From contig LJCV01000088.1 of the NCBI GenBank assembly GCA_001298575.1, forward strand, positions 26,610 through 90,609: a stretch of DNA of 64,000 nucleotides. The letters run 5' to 3'. This document shows positions 19,321 through 26,418 of this stretch, in pieces. A program made the position numbers and the translations under genes. Position 1 is the stretch's first letter. Each line of letters begins with the position of its first letter. Under the pieces are notes generated by a model. The model was not told where the DNA came from. It saw only the letters and a program-made list of their open reading frames with translations, and searched no databases. Origin of the DNA: Actinobacteria bacterium OK074. Its GTDB lineage: Bacteria > Actinomycetota > Actinomycetes > Streptomycetales > Streptomycetaceae.

Positions 19321-20202
19321 TCATCCGGAGGCCAACCGGACAGCACCCATGTCGAGATCCCCGGCCCCCGCGCGAACGGCCGCCGCGAACTGCTCTCCGA
19401 CTCCGTGCGCGACCGGCAGCCGGACTCCCGACTCGGCGGCGGCCTGGCAGGCGTAGCGCACGTCCTTACTCAGGTTCGCGACCGAGCACATGACGTCCGT
19501 GTGGTCGCCGCTCACCATGGCGGCGGCTTTGGACTGCGCCACTGGGGCGGCCCATCCGATGTCCGCCAGGGTGTGGACGACGTCGGACGGGTTCAGCCCC
19601 AGCGTCTCGCCGAGCCGCAGGGACTCGGCCAGGCCGACGAGGGCGGTCGCGGCGGCGAGGTTGTGCACGAGCTTGTACCGCATGCCCGCTCCGGGAGGGC
19701 CGAAGTGCACGATGCGCTCGGTGAAGACCGCCAGCAGTGGCCGTGCCGCCGACAGCGCGTCGTCCTCGGCCCCGGCGAACCCGATGAGGGTCCCCTCGGC
19801 GGCCCGCGGCGTGCTGCCGGTGACCGCGCAGTCCACGGGGAGCGCGCCCGCCGCGCGGCACCGCCGCGCCCAGGTGTCGGTGTACCGGGGGGACAGCGTC
19901 GAGCACTCCAACGCCACCGTTCCAGGGCGGGTGCCGCGCAGGGCGCCGTGGTCGCCGAACCAGACCGCGGCGCTGGCGTCGTCGTCGGTGACCAGGGACA
20001 ACACCGCGTCGGCCCCGGTCGCGGCATCGGCGGGGGTGAGGCAGACGGTGTCGCCCGGCCCGGCCATCCGCTCGGCGCGGGCGGGGGTGCGGTTGTACAG
20101 GCGCAGCACGCGGTCCTCGCCGCGCAGGCGCGGCGCGAGGGCGTGTGCCATGAGGCCGGCCCCGAGGAGGGCCACGGTACGGATCGGGCCGGGAGCGCTC
20201 AC
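19321..20202 (-). CDS. NAD(P)-dependent beta-hydroxyacid-type dehydrogenase
   Basis: Protein of 293 residues, GTG start overlapping the upstream gene by GTGA. It has the N-terminal Rossmann motif VALLGAGLMAHALAP, the NRTPARAERM cofactor-specificity region, and a catalytic lysine in GAGMRYKLVHNL. This fits the 3-hydroxyisobutyrate/6-phosphogluconate dehydrogenase or imine-reductase-like group. The usual GxGxMG has Ala for the final Gly. It likely reduces or oxidises an intermediate formed from the BacA-like step. Confidence 0.8.
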   Translation of the reverse strand: MSAPGPIRTVALLGAGLMAHALAPRLRGEDRVLRLYNRTPARAERMAGPGDTVCLTPADAATGADAVLSLVTDDDASAAVWFGDHGALRGTRPGTVALECSTLSPRYTDTWARRCRAAGALPVDCAVTGSTPRAAEGTLIGFAGAEDDALSAARPLLAVFTERIVHFGPPGAGMRYKLVHNLAAATALVGLAESLRLGETLGLNPSDVVHTLADIGWAAPVAQSKAAAMVSGDHTDVMCSVANLSKDVRYACQAAAESGVRLPVAHGVGEQFAAAVRAGAGDLDMGAVRLASG

Positions 20203-20816
20203 GAGACCCGACTCCGCCCGTCGTCGGCGACACGCCGGTACAGGCACCACAGCATGGAGGGCTGGAAGGTGTGCACCACCCGGAGGCCGGGGTCGCGTCC
20301 GGCGATGTCGAGCGAGCCGATGCAGGCGTCGGCCCGGCCCGCCGCCGCGATGCCGACCGCGAGGGGCTTGGCGGGCGCATAGATCCGTTCGGCGTGCGGC
20401 AGGTAGCGCTCGGCGAACGCCTCGGTGGACGGGTGCAGCGCCACCGACCGCGCCTCGCCGCCGGGTCCGACACGGCGGGTGTTCACCGCGACGCACATCG
20501 GTTTGGTGGGCTCGGCCCAGGAGCCGACCATCTCCATGCGCCCGGTGTAGCGGAAGTGCAGACTCACCCAGGAGTCGACGACGCCGTCGGCGTCCCTGTC
20601 CACATATCCGGCGCAGATCAGGGCGGCGACATCCTGCCGCCAGGCGCACGCCATCGCCTCCGGGAACGAGTCAACGAGGACGACGTCCTGGAACCGGCAT
20701 GCCACGTGGTGCGCGTCCGTTCCCTCCGGCCCCAGCGTGATCACGGTGGTGTCCGGATCGGCGCCTGCGAACGACGGCCCGGACGGGCGAATCCCCTTCA
20801 CACTCGTGTACTCCAT
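20199..20816 (-). CDS. BacA-like (prephenate decarboxylase-type) protein
   Basis: Protein of 205 residues, the same length class as bacilysin BacA (204, from memory). It has the prephenate dehydratase-fold motif VITLGPEGT (GPEGT at 29-33). The second half (ALHPSTEAFAERYLP, then KPLAVGIAAAGRADACIGS and LRVVHTFQPSMLWCLY) lines up with my recollection of BacA. The catalytic Thr-Arg-Phe of true prephenate dehydratases is absent. The predicted role is non-aromatising decarboxylation of prephenate or a related cyclohexadienol. The start is the ATG at MEYTSVK; long upstream extension codes for low-complexity Arg/Gly and is rejected. Confidence 0.65.
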   Translation of the reverse strand: MEYTSVKGIRPSGPSFAGADPDTTVITLGPEGTDAHHVACRFQDVVLVDSFPEAMACAWRQDVAALICAGYVDRDADGVVDSWVSLHFRYTGRMEMVGSWAEPTKPMCVAVNTRRVGPGGEARSVALHPSTEAFAERYLPHAERIYAPAKPLAVGIAAAGRADACIGSLDIAGRDPGLRVVHTFQPSMLWCLYRRVADDGRSRVS

Positions 20817-20925
20817 TTCTGCTCTTCCCCCCTTCCCTCGTCTTCCTCGTCTTCCCCGTCTTCCTCGTCCTCTTCGTCCCGCTCTTACCGTCCGGCTCGA
20901 CCGGTCCGTGGCCTCCCGGTTCCCG

Positions 20926-22185
20926 TCACGTACCGTCAGCGGCGGCGTGCGCCCGCGGGGCGGTCTCACGGGCCGCCCAGCCCACGGCCGCCGGGGCCAC
21001 AAGGGCGAACACCGCGAACCCGGCCGCCAGCAGCAGCCAGCCGCTCCGGCCGAGGGACACGCAGAGCAGGGCCGTGAACAGCGGTGCCAGCGTCTCCACG
21101 ACGTCCCTCCCCAGCGTGAAGACGCCCTGGTACAGGCCGCGTTGGTCCGGCGGGGCGAGGTCGGTGGAGATCTCCATCTCCGACGCCGAGAACCACAGTT
21201 CGCCCAAAGTGAAGAAGACGGCCGCGGCCACGACGAACACGGTGTTCACCACCCCGGAGCCCGGCCGGTCGGCCGCGGACACCAGGAGGCAGGCGACGGT
21301 GACGCCGGCCGCCGCGCTGCGCCAGGCGCGGCCGGCGGCACGCGCACCGCTCACGGAGGCGGAGAAGCGCACCTGGAACAGCGTGGTGAGCAGCATGTTG
21401 AGGACGAACACCGCCGTGGTCACCACGTGCGGCAGTCTGTTCTGCGACGCGATCCACAGCGGGATGCCGAGGAACAGCACGCTCTGGTGGAAGTACAGCA
21501 GGCCGTTGAGGGCGGCGACGGTCGCGTAGCGGTGGTCGCCGAGTGCCGTGCGCCAGGGTTTCGTCACCGGCGCGGGCGCCGCGCTCGCGGCAACGGGCCG
21601 GGCCGGCAGGCGCACGCCCTGCTGGAGCAGCGCCGCTACGCAGAAGGTGACCGCGTCGAGGACGAACCCGGCGACGTAGGCGGACCGGGTGCCGACGGCC
21701 AGGACGACGGCACTCAGCCCCATCGCCAGGGTCATGCCAAGGTTGACGAAGACGTTCGTCTGGGCCTTGACGATGTTGCGGCGGTCGCTGCCGAGCGAGG
21801 CGATCAGGCTGTTGCGGCCGATACGGGAGGTCTGTGAGGCGACCTTGCCGATCGACATCAGGACGCAGAACACCCAGAACGTATGGATGAGGACCAGCCC
21901 ACAGGAGACGAGCGCCTGGCCGCCATAGCCTGTCAACAGCACCCGGCGGGGGTCCGTGCGGTCGCAGAGCCGGCCGGCCGACGGGGAGACCACCAGGCCG
22001 ACGAGGCCCGCGACGACCAGGCCCAGCCCGACCTGCCCGACCGGCAGTCCGGCCACCAGCACGAGGAAGAGCGGGAAGATCGTGGACCGCACCCCACTGC
22101 CGAAGCTGTCGACGAGCGAGGCGGTCACGAACCGGCGGGCGGACGCGTCCGTGGGGACGTTGGACCTCCACCATTCCTTGATCAA
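20926..22185 (-). CDS. MFS transporter
   Basis: Protein of 419 residues with about twelve hydrophobic segments. It has the MFS loop motif GRLCDRTDPRRVLL after the second helix and a less conserved repeat in the second half. It is placed between the TPR-like gene and the BacA-like gene on the same strand, so it is probably the product exporter and self-protection determinant. BacE plays the comparable role in bacilysin loci. Confidence 0.85.
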   Translation of the reverse strand: MIKEWWRSNVPTDASARRFVTASLVDSFGSGVRSTIFPLFLVLVAGLPVGQVGLGLVVAGLVGLVVSPSAGRLCDRTDPRRVLLTGYGGQALVSCGLVLIHTFWVFCVLMSIGKVASQTSRIGRNSLIASLGSDRRNIVKAQTNVFVNLGMTLAMGLSAVVLAVGTRSAYVAGFVLDAVTFCVAALLQQGVRLPARPVAASAAPAPVTKPWRTALGDHRYATVAALNGLLYFHQSVLFLGIPLWIASQNRLPHVVTTAVFVLNMLLTTLFQVRFSASVSGARAAGRAWRSAAAGVTVACLLVSAADRPGSGVVNTVFVVAAAVFFTLGELWFSASEMEISTDLAPPDQRGLYQGVFTLGRDVVETLAPLFTALLCVSLGRSGWLLLAAGFAVFALVAPAAVGWAARETAPRAHAAADGT

Positions 22186-22256
22186 CGCGATGCCCCTCTG
22201 TTCCTGGCCGCCCTTCGCGCGGGCCGCCGCTGTGGCTCCTGTGTCCGGCTCCCCGC

Positions 22257-22274
22257 CGTGGCCGCGGGGCCACG
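22257..22274 (-). terminator. Short hairpin between the TPR-like and MFS genes
   Basis: Inverted repeat CGTGGCC-gcgg-GGCCACG, 7-bp stem, in the 108-bp gap. It could attenuate transcription or protect mRNA ends; a weak call on structure alone. Confidence 0.3.
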
Positions 22275-22293
22275 ACCGGTACGGCGGACCGGC

Positions 22294-23514
22294 TCAGACG
22301 TCGAGGCCGGAGGTGTCGGCCGCGGGGTCGAGGTCGTGCAACAGGTCGAGGGACCTGCGCGCCCGGTCCGTGTCGCCCAGTTCCCGGTGGCACTCGTACG
22401 CCCGGTACGCGGCCACCGCACCGCGGATCTCGCCCCCGGCCGCGGCCTGTTCGAAGGCGACCGCCGCTTCCTTCAGGTTGCCGACACCGGCGTGGAGTTC
22501 ACCGATCGGGAGCCGGCTCTCCGGGTAATGCGGCTCGATGACATCGAGTTCGGCCACGGCCTCCAGCACGTCCTGCGGGTCGCCGCGCCCCACCTGGTAC
22601 TTCACCCTGCTCTCCAGCAGCAGGCGGTGGGTCTCCAGCCACAGGTGGTGCAGGACGGGCGAGTCGCCGACGACGTCCCTGAGCCCGCGCCCGGCGTCGG
22701 AGGCGCGTCGCAGGGCCGCGAGGGCCGCGTCGCCCTCCTCCCGTGTCGCGTGGTCCAGCGCGGCCACCCGGTAGAAGCGGGTCTGGAGCAGCAGGCCCAG
22801 CCATGCGGGGTGGTGCGCGGCCAGCTCGGGCAGCAGGCTCTCACCGTGCCGGAGCCAGCCGGCGGCGGACTGCGGACTGCGGCGCAGTCGGATGGAGACG
22901 GCGACCATGCTGATCGTGGCGAGCATGCGTACGGCCGGCTCGTCGGCGTGCCGGGCCAGGTACTCCATGACCGCGTCGCTGGGCGCGTGGCCGGTGTCGC
23001 GGGAGCGGATGGCCTTGGCCCGCTCGTAGCAGTAGTGCTGGTGCACCGGGCCGCCCCGGCGCACGTCCGGCTCGGGGGTGTCCAGTACCGGAAGGGTGGC
23101 CGTCAGGGTGCCCAGCAGTGCGACCGCCTGGAGCCGGCGCAGCGGATCGTCGCCGTGCAGCCAGCCGCTCCAGGTGGCGCGGAACTCCGCCATCGCGGGC
23201 GGGCAGTCGGTGGTCGGCTCCGCGAGGTGGTCGCTCGTGCGCGCCTGGCCGACGACGAAGCGGCGCAGTCCGCCGCTGCCGTACATGGCCGTCCAGGGCC
23301 GTGCGAGTACATCGTCGGGATCCGTGGGGCAGACGTGGTGCCAGATGACGGACGCGTTCCGTGCGAGCAGGTGGGTGCTCTCCTCGGACGTCATCGTGAT
23401 CCATGGCTGCCACATGCGGCGCAGGGCGTCGACATCGAGAACACGGGGGGCGGCGAACTCACCGCCGGACACATTTCGCCGATAAGGCAGGGATTTACTA
23501 CTCAAAGCCACCAC
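22294..23514 (-). CDS. Unknown TPR-like alpha-helical protein
   Basis: Roughly 406 residues. The second half is made of helix-turn-helix pairs rich in Ala/Leu/Arg, resembling degenerate tetratricopeptide repeats; the last is GELHAGVGNLKEAAVAFEQA. The first third (WQPWITMTSEESTHLLARNASVIWHH) is unlike the rest and shows no clear HTH DNA-binding motif. The start is uncertain: GTG at 23514 or 23472 or ATG at 23415, none with a good ribosome binding site; the frame also stays open upstream through the hairpin. It is the first full-length gene after the 18-residue ORF. I do not recognise a family with known function. Confidence 0.6.
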   Translation of the reverse strand: MVALSSKSLPYRRNVSGGEFAAPRVLDVDALRRMWQPWITMTSEESTHLLARNASVIWHHVCPTDPDDVLARPWTAMYGSGGLRRFVVGQARTSDHLAEPTTDCPPAMAEFRATWSGWLHGDDPLRRLQAVALLGTLTATLPVLDTPEPDVRRGGPVHQHYCYERAKAIRSRDTGHAPSDAVMEYLARHADEPAVRMLATISMVAVSIRLRRSPQSAAGWLRHGESLLPELAAHHPAWLGLLLQTRFYRVAALDHATREEGDAALAALRRASDAGRGLRDVVGDSPVLHHLWLETHRLLLESRVKYQVGRGDPQDVLEAVAELDVIEPHYPESRLPIGELHAGVGNLKEAAVAFEQAAAGGEIRGAVAAYRAYECHRELGDTDRARRSLDLLHDLDPAADTSGLDV

Positions 23515-23557
23515 CTGAGAATTCGCATTGCCCAGAGATGCCGACAGGGCCGGCGGG

Positions 23558-23588
23558 GGAGGGGCCGACCGGCAGGGTCGACCCCTCC
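23558..23588 (-). terminator. Strong hairpin directly after the 18-codon ORF
   Basis: A 13-bp stem with a single G-U pair (GGAGGGGTCGACC / GGTCGGCCCCTCC on the minus strand) and a 5-nt loop. It begins 12 nt after the small ORF's stop. No T-run follows. The placement, tiny ORF then hairpin then biosynthetic genes, fits a partial terminator or attenuator that makes the short transcript more abundant than the operon. Confidence 0.65.
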
Positions 23589-23600
23589 TTGATGCAGGGA

Positions 23601-23657
23601 TCAGGCGCAAGCCTTGTACAGCATCGCCGTCAAGTCACGGGATTCCTCGCGGATCAT
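23601..23657 (-). CDS. 18-residue peptide at the head of the cluster operon
   Basis: Encodes MIREESRDLTAMLYKACA. The ATG follows the ribosome binding site AAGGGAG (23664-23670) with 6-nt spacing, the best one in this operon. The stop is followed at once by a 13-bp hairpin. Upstream are two CACGTG-centred direct repeats 22 bp apart. There is no signal sequence; the peptide is amphipathic and has one Tyr and one Cys near its C-terminus. It could be a precursor peptide, a leader peptide for attenuation, or an intracellular peptide ligand for the adjacent TPR-like protein. It is too short for homology-free proof. Confidence 0.5.
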   Translation of the reverse strand: MIREESRDLTAMLYKACA

Positions 23658-23690
23658 GGCAAACTCCCTTCCACTCCGGGTGACTGAACG

Positions 23691-23726
23691 GGCACGTGCT
23701 TTTGTCCTCAAAGGCACGTGCCTTTG
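23691..23726. promoter_or_regulatory. CACGTG direct repeats, 22-bp period, upstream of the 18-codon ORF
   Basis: GGCACGTGCTTTTG (23691-23704) and GGCACGTGCCTTTG (23713-23726) differ at one base and start exactly 22 bp apart, two helical turns. The second lies inside the perfect palindrome AAAGGCACGTGCCTTT (23710-23725). A -10-like TAATAT on the minus strand lies just upstream (about 23736-23741). The spacing is typical of SARP direct-repeat sites; the dyad symmetry also fits a dimeric repressor. Confidence 0.6.
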
Positions 23727-23864
23727 CCCTTCAAATATTAGGACAGGGAGATCTACGGGATATCCGCGAAAGATACATGGTGCATCCACCGTCAGGTGAG
23801 CAGCCGGCTATTGCTGTGAGCGCGTTGGTGCACCGGGCCCGTCCGACGGCCGGCCGGTGAACCG

Positions 23865-24875
23865 TCAGTCGGTGAAGGAGATCCGGGACTCCCGGATCTC
23901 GAACCAGCGCAGGGTGTCGCGGATGCCCTCCTCGACGGACAGCTGCGGGCGCCAGTCCAGCAGCGAGCCGGCCCGGTCACCGCGCGAGAAGGCGCCGGCG
24001 TTGTCGCCGGGGCGCGGTCCGGTCTCGGCCGAACGCAGCGGCGTGCCGGTGACGGAGTTGAAGGCGGCGAGCAGTTCGCGCACGGTGGTGCCGGTGCCGG
24101 TGCCGAGGTTGACGACCAGGTAGGGGTCCTCGTCGCCGTCCGCGGGGACCAGGCTGTCGAAGGCGTGCAGCGCCTTGAGGTGGGCCTGGGCCAGGTCCCA
24201 CACGTGGACGTAGTCACGGATGCCGGACCCGTCGCGTGTGGGCCATTCCACGCCGGTGACCTGGAACTCCTCGCCCGCGTTGAGGGCTTCGATCATCTTC
24301 CCCAGGGCATGGGTGGGCCTGCGGTTCTGGAGACCGGTGCGCAGCTCGGGGTCGGCGCCGATGGGGTTGAAGTAGCGCAGGGAGACGACCCGCAGTTCAC
24401 GGGCGCGTGCCACGTCCTCCAGCGCCGTCTCGAAGACGGCCTTGGTCCGGGCGTAGGGGCTCATGGGTGCGAGCGGCGAGGTCTCGTCCACGCCGAAGTC
24501 GGTACCGGTGGCGTAGATGGACGCCGAGGAGCTGAAGAGGAACCGCTCGCAGCCGTTGCGCACCACGTGTCCGACGAACTGGATGCCCTTGGCGACGTTC
24601 TCGGTGTAGTAGCGCAGCGGCTGGTCGGCCGACTCCGGCACGACGATCAGCGCCGCGCAGTCGATGACCGCCTCGATGTCGGGGTGTTCGGCGAAGATCT
24701 GGTCGACGAGCGGTCCGTCGGCGATGTCCCCCTCGTAGAAGACCCGTCCCTCGGTGAACTCCTTGCGGCCGGTCACGAGGTTGTCCAGGATGACTGGTTC
24801 GATGCCGGTGTCGAGGCAGGCGGACGCGATCGTGCTGCCGATGAAGCCGGCGCCACCGGCGATGAGGACCTTCAT
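23865..24875 (-). CDS. galE: UDP-glucose 4-epimerase
   Basis: Protein of 336 residues with the N-terminal KVLIAGGAGFIGS, the catalytic Ser of SSSASIYATG and Tyr/Lys of YARTKAVFE, and the C-terminal RPGDNAGAFSRGDRAGSLLDWRPQLSVEEGI. It interconverts UDP-glucose and UDP-galactose (NAD cofactor). The AGGAG ribosome binding site supports the start at MKVLIAGG. It lies between the peptide operon promoter and the SARP gene. Whether it serves the cluster or general sugar metabolism cannot be told; no glycosyltransferase is nearby. Confidence 0.88.
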   Translation of the reverse strand: MKVLIAGGAGFIGSTIASACLDTGIEPVILDNLVTGRKEFTEGRVFYEGDIADGPLVDQIFAEHPDIEAVIDCAALIVVPESADQPLRYYTENVAKGIQFVGHVVRNGCERFLFSSSASIYATGTDFGVDETSPLAPMSPYARTKAVFETALEDVARARELRVVSLRYFNPIGADPELRTGLQNRRPTHALGKMIEALNAGEEFQVTGVEWPTRDGSGIRDYVHVWDLAQAHLKALHAFDSLVPADGDEDPYLVVNLGTGTGTTVRELLAAFNSVTGTPLRSAETGPRPGDNAGAFSRGDRAGSLLDWRPQLSVEEGIRDTLRWFEIRESRISFTD

Positions 24876-25382
24876 GTCGCTCCTAGAGAGGTGATCGGAG
24901 CCGGGCGCCACGGGCCGTCGCGGACGGAGCGGTGGCCGGACGCACGGCACGGGGTGGGCGAGGCCGAAGCCCCTGGTGACGCTATCGAAGGGACCCGGAG
25001 TGCGACCACCTCGGCCCCGGTCCGACGGCGGGTTCCGGAAGGCGTCGCGGATGCTCGCGTGCCGGGTCGCCGGGGCACCGGTCTGTGCCGAACGGACATC
25101 GCGGCGGCGCCGGGAGACCCTGCGCGGACCGGGTGCGACAGAGCCGTACGGGCGGCACAACAGGGCACAGACAATCCGGCATCGCACACCCTTGCCCCGG
25201 CGAACACAATCCGCTGCCCCGGTGAACACAATCCGTCCGGCCGGTTGCCCACACTTTAACAAGTCGCCCCTTGCCCCATTACCGCTCGCCTGCTTCAATC
25301 ATCGCCAAGATGCAGCAATCGCGGTCGATCCGCAATTCACCCTTTCTCGTAGGTTCTATCATCCCTGGCGATAGGGAGGGTT
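24876..25382. other. 507-bp divergent intergenic region between galE and the SARP gene
   Basis: Reading frames here lack ribosome binding sites and homology, so I call no gene. The SARP-proximal third is AT-richer and holds repeats (listed separately). It also has a short inverted repeat CTATC/GATAG (25356-25374) just ahead of the SARP ribosome binding site. The galE-proximal part shows nothing beyond the galE ribosome binding site. Confidence 0.5.
25171..25235. repeat. Three ACAATCCG repeats upstream of the SARP gene
   Basis: ACAATCCG occurs at 25171-25178, 25206-25213 and 25228-25235. The last two lie in a longer direct repeat, CCCCGGCGAACACAATCCG (25195-25213) and CCCCGGTGAACACAATCCG (25217-25235), offset by exactly 22 bp with one mismatch. 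This could be a binding array for the SARP itself or another activator controlling the SARP gene. Confidence 0.55.
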
Positions 25383-26120
25383 ATGGAATTTAACATCCTT
25401 GGCACGCTGCGATTCACGAGAACGACCGGGGAAAGAATCACGCCACGTGGCAAGAAGATGGAGCTGCTTGCTGTACTGCTGCTGCGCACCAACGAGATTT
25501 TATACATCGACCAGATCGTCGAGTACCTGTGGGACGGCAGCCCGCCGGCCTCGGCGGTCCGCAACATCAGAACGTACGCCTGGCAGTTGCGCAAGGACCT
25601 TGGAGCGGACGCCGACCGCCTCGTCGGCCACGGCGGCGGGTATTCCCTCAAGTGCGGGGAGGACGAGCTGGACCTGATTGCCTTCCAGCGACAGGCACGG
25701 AGTGGCCGCGAGTACCGGGAAGCCGGTGACCTGGAGTCGGCGGCGGCGTCCTTTCGGGCAGCTCTGTCGCTGTGGCAGGGCAGTCCGCTGGGCGGGGCCG
25801 GCCTGTCGTTGTACCTCAGCAACGAGGCGAACTGGCTGGAGGAACAGCGGATGTCGGCAGTCGAAAACCTCGTGGAAACCGAGTTGTCCCGGGGCAGGCA
25901 CCACGAGGTGATCGAGCGGATCGGGCGGGAGATCAGCCGGTACCCGCTGCGCGAGAGCCTGTACGCGTGCATGATGCGGGCCTTGTGCGGCTGCGGCAGG
26001 CAGAGTGACGCCCTGGCCATGTACCGCAGGGCCAGGACCGCGCTGCGCACGGAGGCCGGCATCGATCCGGGGAGCCCGTTGCGGAATCTCCACGAGGACA
26101 TCCTGGCCGGGGCCTACTGA
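25383..26120 (+). CDS. SARP-family transcriptional activator
   Basis: Protein of 245 residues, the small-SARP length. It has an N-terminal OmpR-type winged helix (FNILGTLRFTRTTGERITPRGKKMELLAVLLL) and a C-terminal bacterial transcriptional activation domain (about 95-240, ending GIDPGSPLRNLHEDILAG). The ribosome binding site GGGAGGG precedes the ATG. SARPs activate antibiotic clusters by binding direct repeats with 11- or 22-bp spacing; two such repeat sets lie nearby, one ahead of this gene and one ahead of the peptide operon. The gene contains a TTA codon. The first part is AT-richer than its neighbours. Confidence 0.92.
   Translation: MEFNILGTLRFTRTTGERITPRGKKMELLAVLLLRTNEILYIDQIVEYLWDGSPPASAVRNIRTYAWQLRKDLGADADRLVGHGGGYSLKCGEDELDLIAFQRQARSGREYREAGDLESAAASFRAALSLWQGSPLGGAGLSLYLSNEANWLEEQRMSAVENLVETELSRGRHHEVIERIGREISRYPLRESLYACMMRALCGCGRQSDALAMYRRARTALRTEAGIDPGSPLRNLHEDILAGAY
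25500..25502 (+). promoter_or_regulatory. TTA (bldA-type) leucine codon in the SARP gene
   Basis: Codon 40 of the SARP gene is TTA (in the context Asn-Glu-Ile-Leu-Tyr). In Streptomyces TTA is rare, is read by the developmentally controlled bldA tRNA, and typically sits in pathway regulators. Confidence 0.8.
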
Positions 26121-26418
26121 CCCGCGGGGTCGCCTGCACCCGCCCGGCAGCCGTCCTGCTGCTCCACCCGCCCTACCCGCCCCATCGCCCTGCCGCGCGG
26201 AGCAGGCGCCCACCGGCGAAGAAGACCGTGAAAAAGACCGCGGAGGGACGCGGAAGCCCCCTCCCCGGCACCCGGGGTCGGCCCCGGCCCCCCCCTCCCC
26301 CAGACCCTGGCCCCCCTCAGACCCGGAAACCCCCGCATCCGAGTTCCCCGGAGCCCAAGTGCGCCCGAGTGCCCTGCCCCCCACGGAACACCGGAGAGCA
26401 GCAGAGAGGAGACCGTCC

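Noticed and set aside
20199..21002. Extended N-terminus of the BacA-like gene
   Set aside because: The extra 60 residues are a repetitive Arg/Gly segment from a T/C-rich stretch; the ATG of MEYTSVK fits the family length.
23486..23533. Mini-ORF MRILRWWL on the minus strand just after the hairpin, as a possible tryptophan leader or tiny peptide precursor
   Set aside because: The preceding bases are a weak ribosome binding site and the sequence is too short to separate from chance; noted only because of two Trp codons.
25312..25390. Short plus-strand ORF ending over the SARP start
   Set aside because: No ribosome binding site; overlaps the SARP start out of frame.
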